From assembly GCF_004358345.1 (NCBI RefSeq), contig NZ_CP037952.1, positions 3,782,001 through 3,846,000 of the forward strand: a stretch of 64,000 nt of DNA, given 5' to 3'. Source of the stretch: Parashewanella spongiae. Its GTDB lineage: Bacteria; Pseudomonadota; Gammaproteobacteria; Enterobacterales; Shewanellaceae. Shown here one piece after another: positions 28,825 through 38,318 of the stretch; position 1 is the first letter of the stretch, and the number at the start of each line of letters is the position of its first letter. The notes under the pieces were generated by a model that saw only the letters and a list, made by a program, of their open reading frames with translations, was not told where the DNA came from and ran no database searches. A program made the position numbers and the translations under genes.

Positions 28825-28901
28825 TGGTCGGTATGAGAGGATTCGAACCTCCGACCCCTGACACCCCATGACAGTGCGCTACCGGACTGCGCTACATACC
28901 G
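28825..28901 (-). tRNA. tRNA-Pro (anticodon GGG)
   Basis: The minus strand folds as a 77-base tRNA with encoded CCA. The acceptor starts CGGTATG and ends CATACCGACCA. The anticodon loop ATGGGGT contains GGG, in the same context as E. coli proL. The T-arm GGTTCGAATCC is standard. The 3' end is the kind of site used by integrases, but no second copy of its tail was seen in the window. Confidence 0.95.
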
Positions 28902-29237
28902 ACAATAGACTCAAACACTTCCAATAAAGAGAAAAACTTGAATTAGATCATGACTAACTCTAACAACTGAATTTTATTTCATCAAGCCGTTTAAATTAAT
29001 ACCAGAAAGTAACGTTCAAAAAACAAGCAAATAAACTACTGACAAATGATACTTAAATTACAACTTATGCTTCATATTTAATCATTTTGTCACCTTAAAT
29101 TAATTTTAGAGTAATCATTCTGATCTAAAGTTTTCAAACTTCACTTTCAATCAAAATTAATCAAACTTTAAAGACCATATTTGTAAACATAAAAGTAACT
29201 AATTTGAATTTTTAGTCACTTTTTTAGCTTGTTTTTG

Positions 29238-29253
29238 TGTGATGCAGTTCACA
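29238..29253 (+). promoter_or_regulatory. Consensus CRP-binding site upstream of the cpdB-like gene
   Basis: The sequence TGTGA-TGCAGT-TCACA is a perfect TGTGA-N6-TCACA site, 74 bases before the start codon. It suggests activation or repression by cAMP-CRP. For comparison, E. coli uses cAMP-CRP in controlling several scavenging genes. Confidence 0.75.
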
Positions 29254-29326
29254 TACACCTACTTTAATTTACTTGATAATCGCTGCAGCTATTACATATA
29301 ACGAATAATAATTTATAGGGGTTATA

Positions 29327-31414
29327 ATGATTTTTGGTAACAAGTCACAATTAAAAACTAAAACTGCAATTGCATTAGCAGTGGCTGCATCACTTGGTTT
29401 AACAGCATGTAACAGTGATAATAATGACAAGAAAAATCACAAGGACCAGATTAAGCTACGTGTGATGGAAACATCCGATCTTCACACCAACATAATGGAT
29501 TATAACTACTACAAAGATGCTGAAGATCAGACTATTGGTCTTGCTCGTGTTGCAAGTATCGTTAAAAGTGCCCGTGCTGAAGTGAAAAACTCTGTTCTCG
29601 TAGATAATGGTGATTTACTTCAAGGTAGTCCAATGGGCGACTACATGGCTGATGAGTTCAAAAAGAACAACAACGCGCTCACTGATACTCACCCTGCATA
29701 TAAAGCGATGAACCTACTCGATTATGACGTAGGTAACATTGGTAACCACGAGTTTAACTTTGGTCTAGAATTTTTGGATCAATCTATCGCTGGCGCAAAC
29801 TTCCCTTACATTAACTCGAATGTTATTTGCGATACAAATTGTGGCAACGATGAATTAGACAAATACGATAACCGTTTTACGCCATACATTATTAAAGAAA
29901 AAGTGGTTGTAGATACCGACGGTGACGAGCATAAAATCAAAGTTGGTTACATCGGCTTTGTCCCACCTCAAATTATGCTTTGGGATGCAAAAAATCTTGC
30001 TGGTCGTGTTGAAGCTAACAGCATTATTGAGTCAGCAAAAATTTATGTTCCACAAATGAAAGCTGAAGGTGCTGATATTATCGTTGCAATTCCTCACTCA
30101 GGCATAGGTAATCCAGACGACAAAAATCCTGATATGGAAAACGCTGTTTATAAGCTAACTCAAGTTGATGGCATTGATGCGGTTATGTTTGGTCATAGTC
30201 ATCAAGTATTCCCAAGCGAAAAATATGCAGATCTAGAAAATGCAGATATTGAAAAAGGTACAATTAACGGTACTGCATCTGTAATGCCTGGACGTTGGGG
30301 TGATAACTTAGGAATTGTAGATTTAGTGCTTGAGAAGGATGGTGATTCCTGGACGGTTGTTGACTCTCAAAGTAGCACTCGTGCAATTTTCGATGCTAAT
30401 GAGAAAACACCTCTCGTTACAGTAGATAAAGATATTCATGATGCAGTAGAGCTTGAGCATAAGGGTACTCGTGCTTATGTAAACGCTCCAATTGGTAAGG
30501 CTTCTGCGAATATGTATAGTTTCTTATCTATGGCTCAAGATGATCCAACGGTTCAAATCGTTGCTGACGCACAGATGTGGTATGCACAAGATAAGCTTCC
30601 AGAAAACTTAAAATCGTTACCAATCTTATCTGCTGCGGCACCATTTAAAGCCGGTGGTCGTTATTCAGATAGTGATTCAGATCAGTATGTTCAGGTAGAT
30701 AAAGGCAACTTAGCCATTAAAGATGCAGCAGATCTATATCTGTACCCAAATACAATGGTTGCATTGAAAATTACTGGTAATGAATTGAAAGAGTGGTTGG
30801 AGTGTAGTGCAAATCAATATAACCAGATTGATCCAGCTAAAACTGAAATGCAGCAACTAATCAATCGTGATGGCCATCCAACTTATAACTTCGATAGCAT
30901 CGACGGCGTGACTTATAAGATTGACGTAACTAAACCAAGTAACTATGACCGTGATTGTGTTGCTCAAGATATTACAGGCGGTAGTCAGCGAATTATCGAC
31001 CTTGAATATCAAGATCAGCCAGTTACTGCCGACCAAGAATTTGTAGTAATCACGAACAACTACCGTGGTTTTGGTGGTAAATTTGCAGGTACAGGTGCGG
31101 ACTATATCGTGCACGACTTTGCCGTTGAAAATCGCCAAGTTTTAACGGATTACATTAAAGAAAAATCTGAGTTTGATCCTAAAACTGGTGAATCAGCAAA
31201 AGAAATTAACACTGAAGCAAATTACAACTGGAATTTCAAAAATATTGATTCTTCTGTTGAGCTTAACGTTACCTTCGAAACTCAAGATAGTGAAAAGACA
31301 CATAACTTTGTTGAAGCGAATAAACGTCGCGCAATGGAAAAACTTGCAGTTGAGGATACCGTACCTGGCTTTGCCATTTACAGCATCGATATGACTCAAG
31401 AGTTAGAAGATTAA
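29327..31414 (+). CDS. CpdB-like 2',3'-cyclic-nucleotide phosphodiesterase / 3'-nucleotidase, predicted lipoprotein
   Basis: A 695-residue exported enzyme. The N-terminus has a signal peptide ending in the lipobox LTAC (C28), so it is probably anchored to a membrane rather than free in the periplasm. The metallophosphatase motifs are present: D51-L-H53, N94-G-D96 and G139-N-H-E-F143, followed by HSGIG and GHSHQ histidines. The C-terminal half matches the 5'-nucleotidase substrate domain, with FGGKF. The enzyme scavenges phosphate and nucleosides from extracellular nucleotides. AGGGG six bases before the ATG is a good ribosome site, and a CRP site lies upstream. Confidence 0.9.
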   Translation: MIFGNKSQLKTKTAIALAVAASLGLTACNSDNNDKKNHKDQIKLRVMETSDLHTNIMDYNYYKDAEDQTIGLARVASIVKSARAEVKNSVLVDNGDLLQGSPMGDYMADEFKKNNNALTDTHPAYKAMNLLDYDVGNIGNHEFNFGLEFLDQSIAGANFPYINSNVICDTNCGNDELDKYDNRFTPYIIKEKVVVDTDGDEHKIKVGYIGFVPPQIMLWDAKNLAGRVEANSIIESAKIYVPQMKAEGADIIVAIPHSGIGNPDDKNPDMENAVYKLTQVDGIDAVMFGHSHQVFPSEKYADLENADIEKGTINGTASVMPGRWGDNLGIVDLVLEKDGDSWTVVDSQSSTRAIFDANEKTPLVTVDKDIHDAVELEHKGTRAYVNAPIGKASANMYSFLSMAQDDPTVQIVADAQMWYAQDKLPENLKSLPILSAAAPFKAGGRYSDSDSDQYVQVDKGNLAIKDAADLYLYPNTMVALKITGNELKEWLECSANQYNQIDPAKTEMQQLINRDGHPTYNFDSIDGVTYKIDVTKPSNYDRDCVAQDITGGSQRIIDLEYQDQPVTADQEFVVITNNYRGFGGKFAGTGADYIVHDFAVENRQVLTDYIKEKSEFDPKTGESAKEINTEANYNWNFKNIDSSVELNVTFETQDSEKTHNFVEANKRRAMEKLAVEDTVPGFAIYSIDMTQELED

Positions 31415-31501
31415 ATAAAATAATAACTCTTACCCTGCCAAGCCCTCTTCATTTTATATATAGTAACTTACTATTACTAGTTAAAAGCATATAAAAGATG
31501 A

Positions 31502-31551
31502 GTGAGTGAATTGTTTATTAATATCAACGGTCTAACAACTCACTCACTTTT
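31502..31551 (+). terminator. Hairpin terminator after the cpdB-like gene
   Basis: Arms GTGAGTGAATTGTT (31502-31515) and AACAACTCACTCAC (31534-31547) pair with one mismatch, and TTTT follows. The 18-base loop is long, so it may be a weak or bidirectional terminator. Confidence 0.6.
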
Positions 31552-31982
31552 CATATATGTATAAATAAAGTATATAAAAGCAAAATCACACTTAAACTGT
31601 AGTGTAAATCGTATAAGCCACACCTCAAGAACCAAGACTGTGCAACTAGGCTGGGTGCAGTTTCTACAACGATGTCTGTAAGTCGTGACAAGATAGCACT
31701 GCCGACCAGTCGGTATGTAACTCAGAATTGGACAAAAGTGAGTTTCGGTTTCACTTCATAATCAATAGATTGCATTAGAAAAAGTATCTCTAAAATCAAA
31801 TTATGAACATCAAATCGCTGTGAGTCTCGACTAGCCCTAAAAATTCAACTTAGGGCTTGCAACTGAAATGCGCACAACGGGGGTTATGGTAAATAAGTTT
31901 TATCCGCTTTAATGGTTTATTATATAATCACGCTTAATAGTGCAGTATTTTAATACCATATATTTTAAGGCTCTTGTTAGAT

Positions 31983-32026
31983 CCGGGGTTTGACGCCAAA
32001 TTGTACGAAAACGTACGCCAAGGGAT
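31983..32026. repeat. Palindromic element 1 (GTACGAAAACGTAC core)
   Basis: GGGGTTTGACGCC is followed by the 14-base hairpin GTACG-AAAA-CGTAC at 32003-32016. The core is the reverse complement of the cores of elements 2 and 3. Confidence 0.6.
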
Positions 32027-32175
32027 AGATATTTTTTCTATAAACTCGATTGTAGACAAAACTGTCTAATGAGTGCCTAAAAACGATTTAATAGACAACC
32101 TTTAGAGCTATTTTTGACTGTTAATAATATCAAGATATACTAGACGAGTTTTTTAAACGAACTCATACTGCATAA

Positions 32176-32236
32176 GGGTTTGAAGTGTGTTTTGAGAGGC
32201 TTAGCGTACGTTTTCGTACCGAAGGACTTCAAACCC
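32176..32236. repeat. Palindromic element 2 with outer stem
   Basis: An outer stem GGGTTTGAAGT (32176-32186) pairs perfectly with ACTTCAAACCC (32226-32236). The inner hairpin GTACG-TTTT-CGTAC is at 32206-32219. It is a 61-base structured unit, larger than a usual terminator and without a following T-run. Confidence 0.7.
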
Positions 32237-32499
32237 CTATACATGGTTAAAATGGGCTTAATGCACTTAAATTTAACTGGTGAATTTAAGGTCTACTCCA
32301 ATAAAACCTTTTTATCGGAAAGGAATTCCAGATTTTCCGATTTATTCAAAATCACACTTCACCAAACGCAATATTTTGAATGTAAAAGCTGAACAAGCAA
32401 GTAGAGATTAAGTACCTTATAACCTAATGATATTTAGATGAAAATAGTATTTCGTGAGAGATAAGGATGAAAAGGGCGCAATACCCCTACTTCATAATG

Positions 32500-32559
32500 G
32501 ATTGAAGTATTTTTTTAGAGGATTAGCTTACGTTTTCGTACTGAAGGGATTCAAACCCC
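32500..32559. repeat. Palindromic element 3, decayed
   Basis: TTACGTTTTCGTAC (32528-32541) is the core with one change, flanked by GGATTGAAGTA and GATTCAAACCCC. It lies about 75 bases before the next gene, so it could influence its expression. Confidence 0.6.
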
Positions 32560-32635
32560 GATCCAAATCACTTTGGTAAGAAAAGAAATTTCCTGTTTGA
32601 TAAGTGTTGTAAGTAAAAACTAGAGTGAGGGAAGT

Positions 32636-33703
32636 ATGGCCACTAATCTTAACGCTACTTTAAACCAAAATATACTTTTTCACACAAGTAAAAATGGTCA
32701 ATTACTGGAGTTCTCTCAGGCTCATTTTGATCATATTAATTCTCTTTTGAGCAGCAATGCTGACTCTCTGACTCTTAAAATTAAAAGCCCTAGGAGAATG
32801 CCTGAAACAGTCACATATAGAGTTAGAGCATCATCTACGGAGTATTTTGAACTGAGAAGGCTGAAAGCATTTTTAGGGTGTGTTCCTTATGAGAGATATG
32901 ATTCACAAACTAGGGAAATTGAGCGTGTTTATCGGCAATTTCAATTTTCGCCTGCTATGAGTAAACTATATAGCACAGCTTTAGGTTCACCGCGTACCGA
33001 TAGAGCGCATGGGGTGACGTTAAAAACAGGGTATTGCACTCTTAATCGAGTGCTGAAAGACTTACGAGAAATGCCAAGATGTAACTTAGTTTTTATAGAA
33101 GCTGAAGGCATTTTTTTTCATGACAGGGTAGCTCCTTCTAAAAATATTTTTCATGACAGGGGAGTTCCTTCTAAAAGAGAAAGAGAAAGAGAATGTGAAA
33201 AAACGTACCGATTATCAGATAACTTTATTCCTGATTTTGCGAAGTTCAAATCAGAAAATCCTACCGTGAAGTTCATTTTAATGAGTCAAGATAAGGAATA
33301 TTTATCTTGTCCAGAGTTTAAACGTAATAGAGAAGAATGTTTATCTTTGTTTGATGCAGAACTGTCGATAGTAAATACCGAGCAGTTAACAGCTTGTGTA
33401 CAAAAGATGTTTAATGTTGATGGAGAAAAAGTTAATGCGAGTGTAGTGGCATTTAATGAATCAACAATACTTAGCGCTGTAAGTCAGTTAATAGCAATTT
33501 CGCGAACATCTACATCCGTTGATAAGCCAGTTGAAGTAGGTTGTGCCTATCAATATGTTGCAAATTTAGGGGAGCAATACAGCGTTTTAGCGTTTCAGCA
33601 AGGTAATAAAACTGTAGAAGAATTTTTCCATAATAACGCTGATTTTAAATATCAGTATGATACTTGGCGATTTTATAAAGATAAGATATGTGTTGTGGCA
33701 TGA
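32636..33703 (+). CDS. Hypothetical protein, 355 residues
   Basis: I cannot assign a family with confidence. A strand-like LVFIEAEGIFF followed later by FILMSQDKEYL is reminiscent of a degenerate HAD-type (DUF2608-like) fold, but the catalytic aspartates are absent, so this is only a hint. No signal peptide or membrane segment is visible. An in-frame tandem duplication codes for two copies of F-H-D-R-x-x-P-S-K (about residues 160-180), followed by a charged run from a hexanucleotide repeat. The start follows GAGGGAAGT, a fair ribosome site. Confidence 0.6.
   Translation: MATNLNATLNQNILFHTSKNGQLLEFSQAHFDHINSLLSSNADSLTLKIKSPRRMPETVTYRVRASSTEYFELRRLKAFLGCVPYERYDSQTREIERVYRQFQFSPAMSKLYSTALGSPRTDRAHGVTLKTGYCTLNRVLKDLREMPRCNLVFIEAEGIFFHDRVAPSKNIFHDRGVPSKRERERECEKTYRLSDNFIPDFAKFKSENPTVKFILMSQDKEYLSCPEFKRNREECLSLFDAELSIVNTEQLTACVQKMFNVDGEKVNASVVAFNESTILSAVSQLIAISRTSTSVDKPVEVGCAYQYVANLGEQYSVLAFQQGNKTVEEFFHNNADFKYQYDTWRFYKDKICVVA
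33115..33196 (+). repeat. In-frame tandem repeat and AGAGAA microsatellite
   Basis: Two copies of a unit starting TTTTTCATGACAGGG and ending CCTTCTAAAA are adjacent, each about 33 bases. They are followed by three AGAGAA hexamers (33177-33194). Both repeat lengths are multiples of three, so copy number can change without breaking the frame. Confidence 0.75.
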
Positions 33704-33732
33704 ACCAGATGATTTGATGTCATTTACAGATA

Positions 33733-34299
33733 TTATCTAAGAGATGGTTCATCGACATAGTAATAACCATCATCTTTATCTAATAAACCACCAAACCAAT
33801 CAATACCTTTATATCTATCCTCACCATGCCAAGGATCATTAATTATCACCTTGTCGCCAAAAATTCCTTTTATTATAACCAAATGTCCAGACCGAACCTT
33901 AGAAAAAACGAGAAGTCTGACAAACTCACCACTGCAAACAAAAGGTCCATGTTCTTTTAGAATTGTTGAAATTTTTTCAACACTGACACCACTGAAATAT
34001 CCAGTACGTAATTTATTAAACTTTAAACCATATCGACGCATTAAAACACTTGAGTCTGACCCTTCAAAAGCACCTCTCTTACCTGCATTATTTTCGATAG
34101 TTTTATCGGGATAATAAAAACTAAGCAACATGGCGAAAGATACTTCGCCACACTCATTAATTAGGTATTGATGTATATAAGGAATATTATATTCAATGTC
34201 ATATACACCGTTAGCATTCGGATGTTTAGAACGATAGGACGACGTTGAAGCTTTCTTTCTTTTATTTACCAGTCGAGAGAGTATAATTGGGACATGCAT
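33733..34299 (-). CDS. Papain-like (C39/C70-type) cysteine peptidase
   Basis: A 188-residue protein with a readable catalytic triad: C50 in NECGEVSFAML, H139 in SGHLVIIKG and D155 in INDPWHG. The order and spacing match C39-like and C70-like peptidases, which cleave leader peptides of secreted peptides or, in effectors, host proteins. The hydrophobic N-terminus is short and basic (RLVNKRKKAS), with no convincing signal peptide. No ABC transporter or leader-peptide gene is adjacent, which argues against a bacteriocin processor; an effector or regulator is possible. Confidence 0.72.
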   Translation of the reverse strand: MHVPIILSRLVNKRKKASTSSYRSKHPNANGVYDIEYNIPYIHQYLINECGEVSFAMLLSFYYPDKTIENNAGKRGAFEGSDSSVLMRRYGLKFNKLRTGYFSGVSVEKISTILKEHGPFVCSGEFVRLLVFSKVRSGHLVIIKGIFGDKVIINDPWHGEDRYKGIDWFGGLLDKDDGYYYVDEPSLR

Positions 34300-35102
34300 A
34301 TCAAAACCTCTATTCTATACGGTTAGTTTTATCCAGTTATATTTAAAAAGTGTATGATATGGAAACAGAACTATCATATACAAATAAAATACTCTAATTA
34401 GTCGATATATTTTATATCTTTTGGTGCTAGTTTATAATTAGTGCTCGACTAATAGTAAAACCACCTTTAGTTATTATTGTTATATACACGCTGGCACGTT
34501 CTCCAAGGTGCGTTATTAGACAACAACTAGAAGTGCGATTTGGCGACAATTAGATTCCCCTATTTGTAATATTATTTCCTTTCAGCCTGATGCAATAAAT
34601 AATTCCCATTTTTGGTACTAGCTACGCTTGCATTCTTGACAACATAGGCTTTCAGGATGTTTGTTTTAGTAAGAGATGTGACGAAATATTCGTGTTCATT
34701 TACTAAACAAAATTAGTACAAACTTAACATTTAATTGTTGCCTAATAGTGCGTATTTTCTCGTTGCATTTACCATAACTTATCTTGTGCGCATGCCGAAA
34801 AGCCACTCGACACCCACATAGAGCGAACGGCTTGAAAGCTGTGCATAACTTGGCGGAAAATGGCTGGTTTAAGTCAGTTAACAAATTGTGATTTTCACTA
34901 CATCAGCACTTGAAGCAAATTTATAGCACGAACCACTATATAAGTTAATCATTAGGTCTGCTATGTCATAAAATAGTCGTTCCAAAGAATATGATTTTTA
35001 ACGAGTAAACATTAGAAATAGTATTGCAGTGAATGTTCGTTGCCAGCACAGAATGGGGCAAAAGCTTCTTAGACGTTTTCGAGTTATAACCTATGAACAG
35101 CA
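34300..35102. other. Non-coding region, 800 bases
   Basis: No supported gene. A few short inverted segments occur around 34740-34890 and near 34485-34515, but none fits a known RNA, terminator or attC site well enough to call. Confidence 0.3.
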
Positions 35103-35717
35103 TTAAAAATGCAGTTCCATGATCGTTTCATCAAATTCATCTTGCTCAACAACTTGAAAACCAAAACGCTCAAAGAAACCTTTCATTACATCGTGACCTT
35201 CAACATAACAAATTGAGATGGCATTACACTGAGGAATTTGTTTGATCTCTTTTAAAGCAAGCTCAACTGCTTTAGTACCATACCCTTTACCTTGGTGATT
35301 GATGTCTATCATCAACTGGTCAATATAGATTTCGTTTGGTTTGTTATCTGGTAAGGGAACTAGCGATTTAGAAAGTACCAATCAATATTTTAAATTTTTT
35401 TTGTCATACCTGCAAAGGCTGGTATCCAGTGACTTTTATAGAAAAGCTTAAAGGCACTAGACTCCAGCCTGCGCTGGAGTGACGAGGATTCATCGGTATA
35501 CTTTCTTCCGCAGCGTCCCTAAGTTTGGATAATACTGGATAAAACCTACTGCTTCATCGTCAAGATAAATACCTCGGTTAACATAATCGTCATGGAATTT
35601 TGATGCTGCAATTGACTCAGAGTTGAGCGCAACAAAATCTTCTTGTTCTTTGGTTATTTCTAACTCAATCATGTCAACCCAATTGTCTTTTGTAATATCC
35701 CTAAGGTTAATTTTCAT
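35103..35717 (-). pseudogene. GNAT-family N-acetyltransferase split by a MITE
   Basis: The 5' part (35717-35520, 66 codons) and 3' part (35351-35103, 82 codons plus stop) join in frame when the 165-base insertion and one TAA copy are removed, giving about 148 residues, the usual GNAT length. The acetyl-CoA loop is visible as HQGKGYGTKAV (Q/R-x-x-G-x-G/A type), and the C-terminal FFERFGFQVVE is standard. The acceptor is unknown. The 5' frame now stops after 75 residues, so the enzyme is inactive. Confidence 0.85.
35355..35519. repeat. MITE copy 1 (165 bases) in the GNAT gene
   Basis: The element begins GGGAACTAGCG and ends GCAGCGTCCC, flanked by TAA on both sides (35352-35354, 35520-35522). 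It has no gene. Inside are two short palindromic blocks, CCTGCAAAGGCTGG and CCAGCCTGCGCTGG, of the type that yields WIPAFAGMT-like peptides. A nearly identical copy lies at 53629, a diverged one at 43014. Confidence 0.88.
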
Positions 35718-35919
35718 TCATGACTTCCTTTTTGGTTTATAGCTCAAGTGATATTGGGCTAACAGCTATATTTTCAATGGGTTGATAAAAAATAAAAGTT
35801 GGATTTCTTTAAGGTTGAAAATCAATAGTGAGCTTACGGCAGCATAGCGTGCAAAACTAAATTATTTCAGGTACAGCTAGACCTAGGCGATTAGCCCAAG
35901 TCCATTTTTTACAGCTGTA

Positions 35920-37527
35920 TTATTTTTCAGTGCCGACTGTTTCTCGATAATTCCACGGTAGGTATTCTTCAGGATTGGTTTTCACTTTATCCTTCTCTCT
36001 CTGTAAAAATGTGAAATACTCAAACACATTGATGCCAGCTTCACTTGCTGTTGCAATCATTGACGTGATGACATCACCAATCGTAGCGCCAAGTAACGTC
36101 TTATGGAACATCGCATTTTTTCGGTCACGAACGATGATTTTTAACATGGCTTCGATACGGTTATTATCGATGTATACACCTTCGTAGTGGCAAAAATAGC
36201 TCAAGCCAACATAGTGTTTGACAAAATATCGCATCGCCTTACCTAAACCACTATTCTCTTCAACTGTTTCATCGTTAAGGTGTGTTGTACACCACTGCTT
36301 GATGGTTTTCATTACAGGCAACGAATGTTGCTGATGGTAACTCAGCCTTTCTGTTGCCGTAAACTTTTGCTCTTTAGTGTGCTGCTCGTAAGCCCAAATT
36401 TCACCATAACGTGTCAGTACGTGCTCGACTTCATCGGGGAAATGGTTAATGACATCAACAAATTGTCGTCTGGCATGACTGTTACACAATGACAGCAGAC
36501 ATTCTCTTACCGTAGGGCGATTACTGACCAGAGCGTCACTCATCATTATCGGCCTAGATTGATGAGTACCGCGTTTGTGCAACAGGCTATCGATGAATTC
36601 GCCAGCATGACCAATATTAGTTTCAAACAACACGATACTATCATTGGCTTGAGTGGTCGCAATAACACCTGATGTGTACACGCCGCTGCGCATTTGTGTC
36701 TTGTCACTGTTACGCACCGGTTTTTCTATTGGCGTAGCATCCAAAATTCGGTGAGTCGTGTCATCGAGATAATAATGCTTCGCATCGGCCGCGAGGTTAA
36801 CCAACATTTGATAAACAGGGTAAATATCATTGGCCACATATTCAACTTGGTCAAACACAGTAGACGCAGTGATTTTGACACCAAGCAGCTTTTGAATGCT
36901 CCCTTGGCGATAAAACGGCAACCCGGCAAAATACTTGTGTATGGCCATTAATGACCGAGCTGAGTAGCCGTATTTTTGTTGCTCGCTCCCGTCGGCTAAC
37001 ACTTCAACTGGCAAAGCGGCGGTAGCGTAAGCGCCACAAGCATTACAGCGAAAGCGCTCCATGACATGCTGCTCTGGCTTAAACGGACTTTGCCCTGTGA
37101 TACGCAGTAAACTGCCTGGGTCGGTTTTGTACATTTTACCCATGTGGCACTCTAGGCAGTTATCACCCTTTTTCACATCTGTACTCTGATGCACTATCAC
37201 AACTGGCTTAGCGGGAGTGAAATCTTCACCGCTCTCTTTGGGTTTACGATTTTTACCCGCAGTGTGTTTACCGCTTCCTTTATTGCTTTTACTGACACGA
37301 GACAAGGCTTCTGAAGACTTTTCAATGCCAAGTAACTTACGCAATTTGTGCACGGTGACATCGTGATTGGTTAATCGTTGCTGCATCGTCGATAACGTCA
37401 CTAAGGCATCAAGTAACAACTGACAATCTTCTGGAGACAGTGCTAATTCATGCTCTTTGGCTTCAGTAACACGAACTATCAGTGCTTCCAGCGCGTTGTG
37501 GTCGATATCAGTAAACGGTTTACTCAT
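35920..37527 (-). CDS. tnpC: IS66-family transposase TnpC
   Basis: A 535-residue DDE transposase. It has the cysteine-rich zinc-finger segment CLECHMGKMY...CNACGAYA (residues about 122-165), the catalytic DDTTHRILD and later D and E blocks, and the C-terminal SMIATASEAGINVFEYF that is typical of the family. TnpA and TnpB are needed with it for movement. There is a 90-base gap to tnpB. Confidence 0.95.
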   Translation of the reverse strand: MSKPFTDIDHNALEALIVRVTEAKEHELALSPEDCQLLLDALVTLSTMQQRLTNHDVTVHKLRKLLGIEKSSEALSRVSKSNKGSGKHTAGKNRKPKESGEDFTPAKPVVIVHQSTDVKKGDNCLECHMGKMYKTDPGSLLRITGQSPFKPEQHVMERFRCNACGAYATAALPVEVLADGSEQQKYGYSARSLMAIHKYFAGLPFYRQGSIQKLLGVKITASTVFDQVEYVANDIYPVYQMLVNLAADAKHYYLDDTTHRILDATPIEKPVRNSDKTQMRSGVYTSGVIATTQANDSIVLFETNIGHAGEFIDSLLHKRGTHQSRPIMMSDALVSNRPTVRECLLSLCNSHARRQFVDVINHFPDEVEHVLTRYGEIWAYEQHTKEQKFTATERLSYHQQHSLPVMKTIKQWCTTHLNDETVEENSGLGKAMRYFVKHYVGLSYFCHYEGVYIDNNRIEAMLKIIVRDRKNAMFHKTLLGATIGDVITSMIATASEAGINVFEYFTFLQREKDKVKTNPEEYLPWNYRETVGTEK

Positions 37528-37617
37528 TAAAGGACAGTCCAGCTTAGGCGAATAGGAAAAATGAATTCGGCGGGCAGTATGATCCGATAAATAAAATAAT
37601 CAACCGGTAAGTGCGAT

Positions 37618-37950
37618 TTATTTCAAGCGACTTGAAGATAAATAAGGTTCACCACTCAGTAATTGCCGTAATTGTGCCGCAGCCATCGGTTGCATAACGC
37701 CATGATGACGTGGCCATCCATGAAATTTTCCTTTTGATAACCGTTTGGTCATCAGCCAAAAGCCATTATGCTCATAAGTGAGGGCTCGTATCATGGTTTT
37801 GTTGCGATTAATGAAGACGAATATCGAGCCTGAACGCGGATTACTCGACAAGCGCTGTTGGCACACGGCCGCCAGTCCATCGATACCACAGCGAAAATCA
37901 GCAGGCTGAGTCGCAATGAAGATACGACTGTTGGAAGTTAAATAGATCAT
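37618..37950 (-). CDS. tnpB: IS66 accessory protein TnpB
   Basis: A 110-residue IS66 Orf2 protein. The signature FRCGIDGLAAVCQQRL...SIFVFINRNKTMIRAL is clear, as is the later LSKGKFHGWPRH. The ATG at 37950 overlaps the tnpA stop (ATGA), which is preferred over an in-frame ATG at 37977. It assists transposition in an unknown way. Confidence 0.93.
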   Translation of the reverse strand: MIYLTSNSRIFIATQPADFRCGIDGLAAVCQQRLSSNPRSGSIFVFINRNKTMIRALTYEHNGFWLMTKRLSKGKFHGWPRHHGVMQPMAAAQLRQLLSGEPYLSSSRLK

Positions 37951-38318
37951 GATTTCATTGCCCCGATAAGGGCGCAAATAAAGTGAACATCCACCACACC
38001 TTGTATATGAATATTGTCGCCATTAGATAGATTCAACTCAAGTTTTACTGGGGAATTGGGCTTGATGACCTCAGGTAAGTTGGGTAATTCAATGAAGTCT
38101 GTAATGGACTCTGCCGAGTTTGATACCTGGCACCATTGTTTAAATTGAGAGCTACTGATACGTAAAGCGGTGCAAATTTGTGATGATGAGTAATGCTCTA
38201 GCAATGAAATGGCTTGCTCGCGGAGAGTGTTTGGTATTTTAGTTCCGCGACTCGGCTTATTTATGCGCCAATGGGCGAAGACTGTGGCGACGCGAGTTAA
38301 TGGCTCTATATTTGGCAT
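37947..38318 (-). CDS. tnpA: IS66 accessory protein TnpA
   Basis: A 123-residue IS66 Orf1 protein. It begins with a helix-turn-helix-like region (LREQAISLLEHYSSSQICTALRISSSQFKQW, quoted only in part by position 29-60) and ends with LSNGDNIHIQGVVDVHFICALIGAM, the usual Orf1 tail. It probably binds element ends or represses the promoter. It overlaps tnpB by four bases. Confidence 0.88.
   Translation of the reverse strand: MPNIEPLTRVATVFAHWRINKPSRGTKIPNTLREQAISLLEHYSSSQICTALRISSSQFKQWCQVSNSAESITDFIELPNLPEVIKPNSPVKLELNLSNGDNIHIQGVVDVHFICALIGAMKS

Larger units (their letters stand above)
31552..32635. other. Non-coding region with three related palindromic elements
   Basis: About 1.1 kb without a supported gene. 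The recognisable content is three elements built on GTACGTTTTCGTAC (listed separately). The rest is AT-rich and featureless to my eye. Confidence 0.5.

Noticed and set aside
28825-28901. tRNA-Pro as attachment site of the 20.9-25.2 kb element
   Set aside because: The integrase lies over 3 kb away with ParA and ISKra4 between, and I saw no second copy of the tRNA 3' tail.
32180-32392. Open frame of 70 codons across palindromic element 2
   Set aside because: It runs through the structured repeat, has no ribosome site and no protein-like composition; the DNA is better explained by the palindrome.
34696-34884. Open frame in the 800-base intergenic region
   Set aside because: No ribosome site and an unusual residue mix; possibly an old attC-like or repeat region, but neither fits well.
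34485-35090. Possible integron attC sites
   Set aside because: Segments near GTTATA and GCGTTA look similar, but the conserved core and paired R sites are not found in the right order, and there is no integron integrase.
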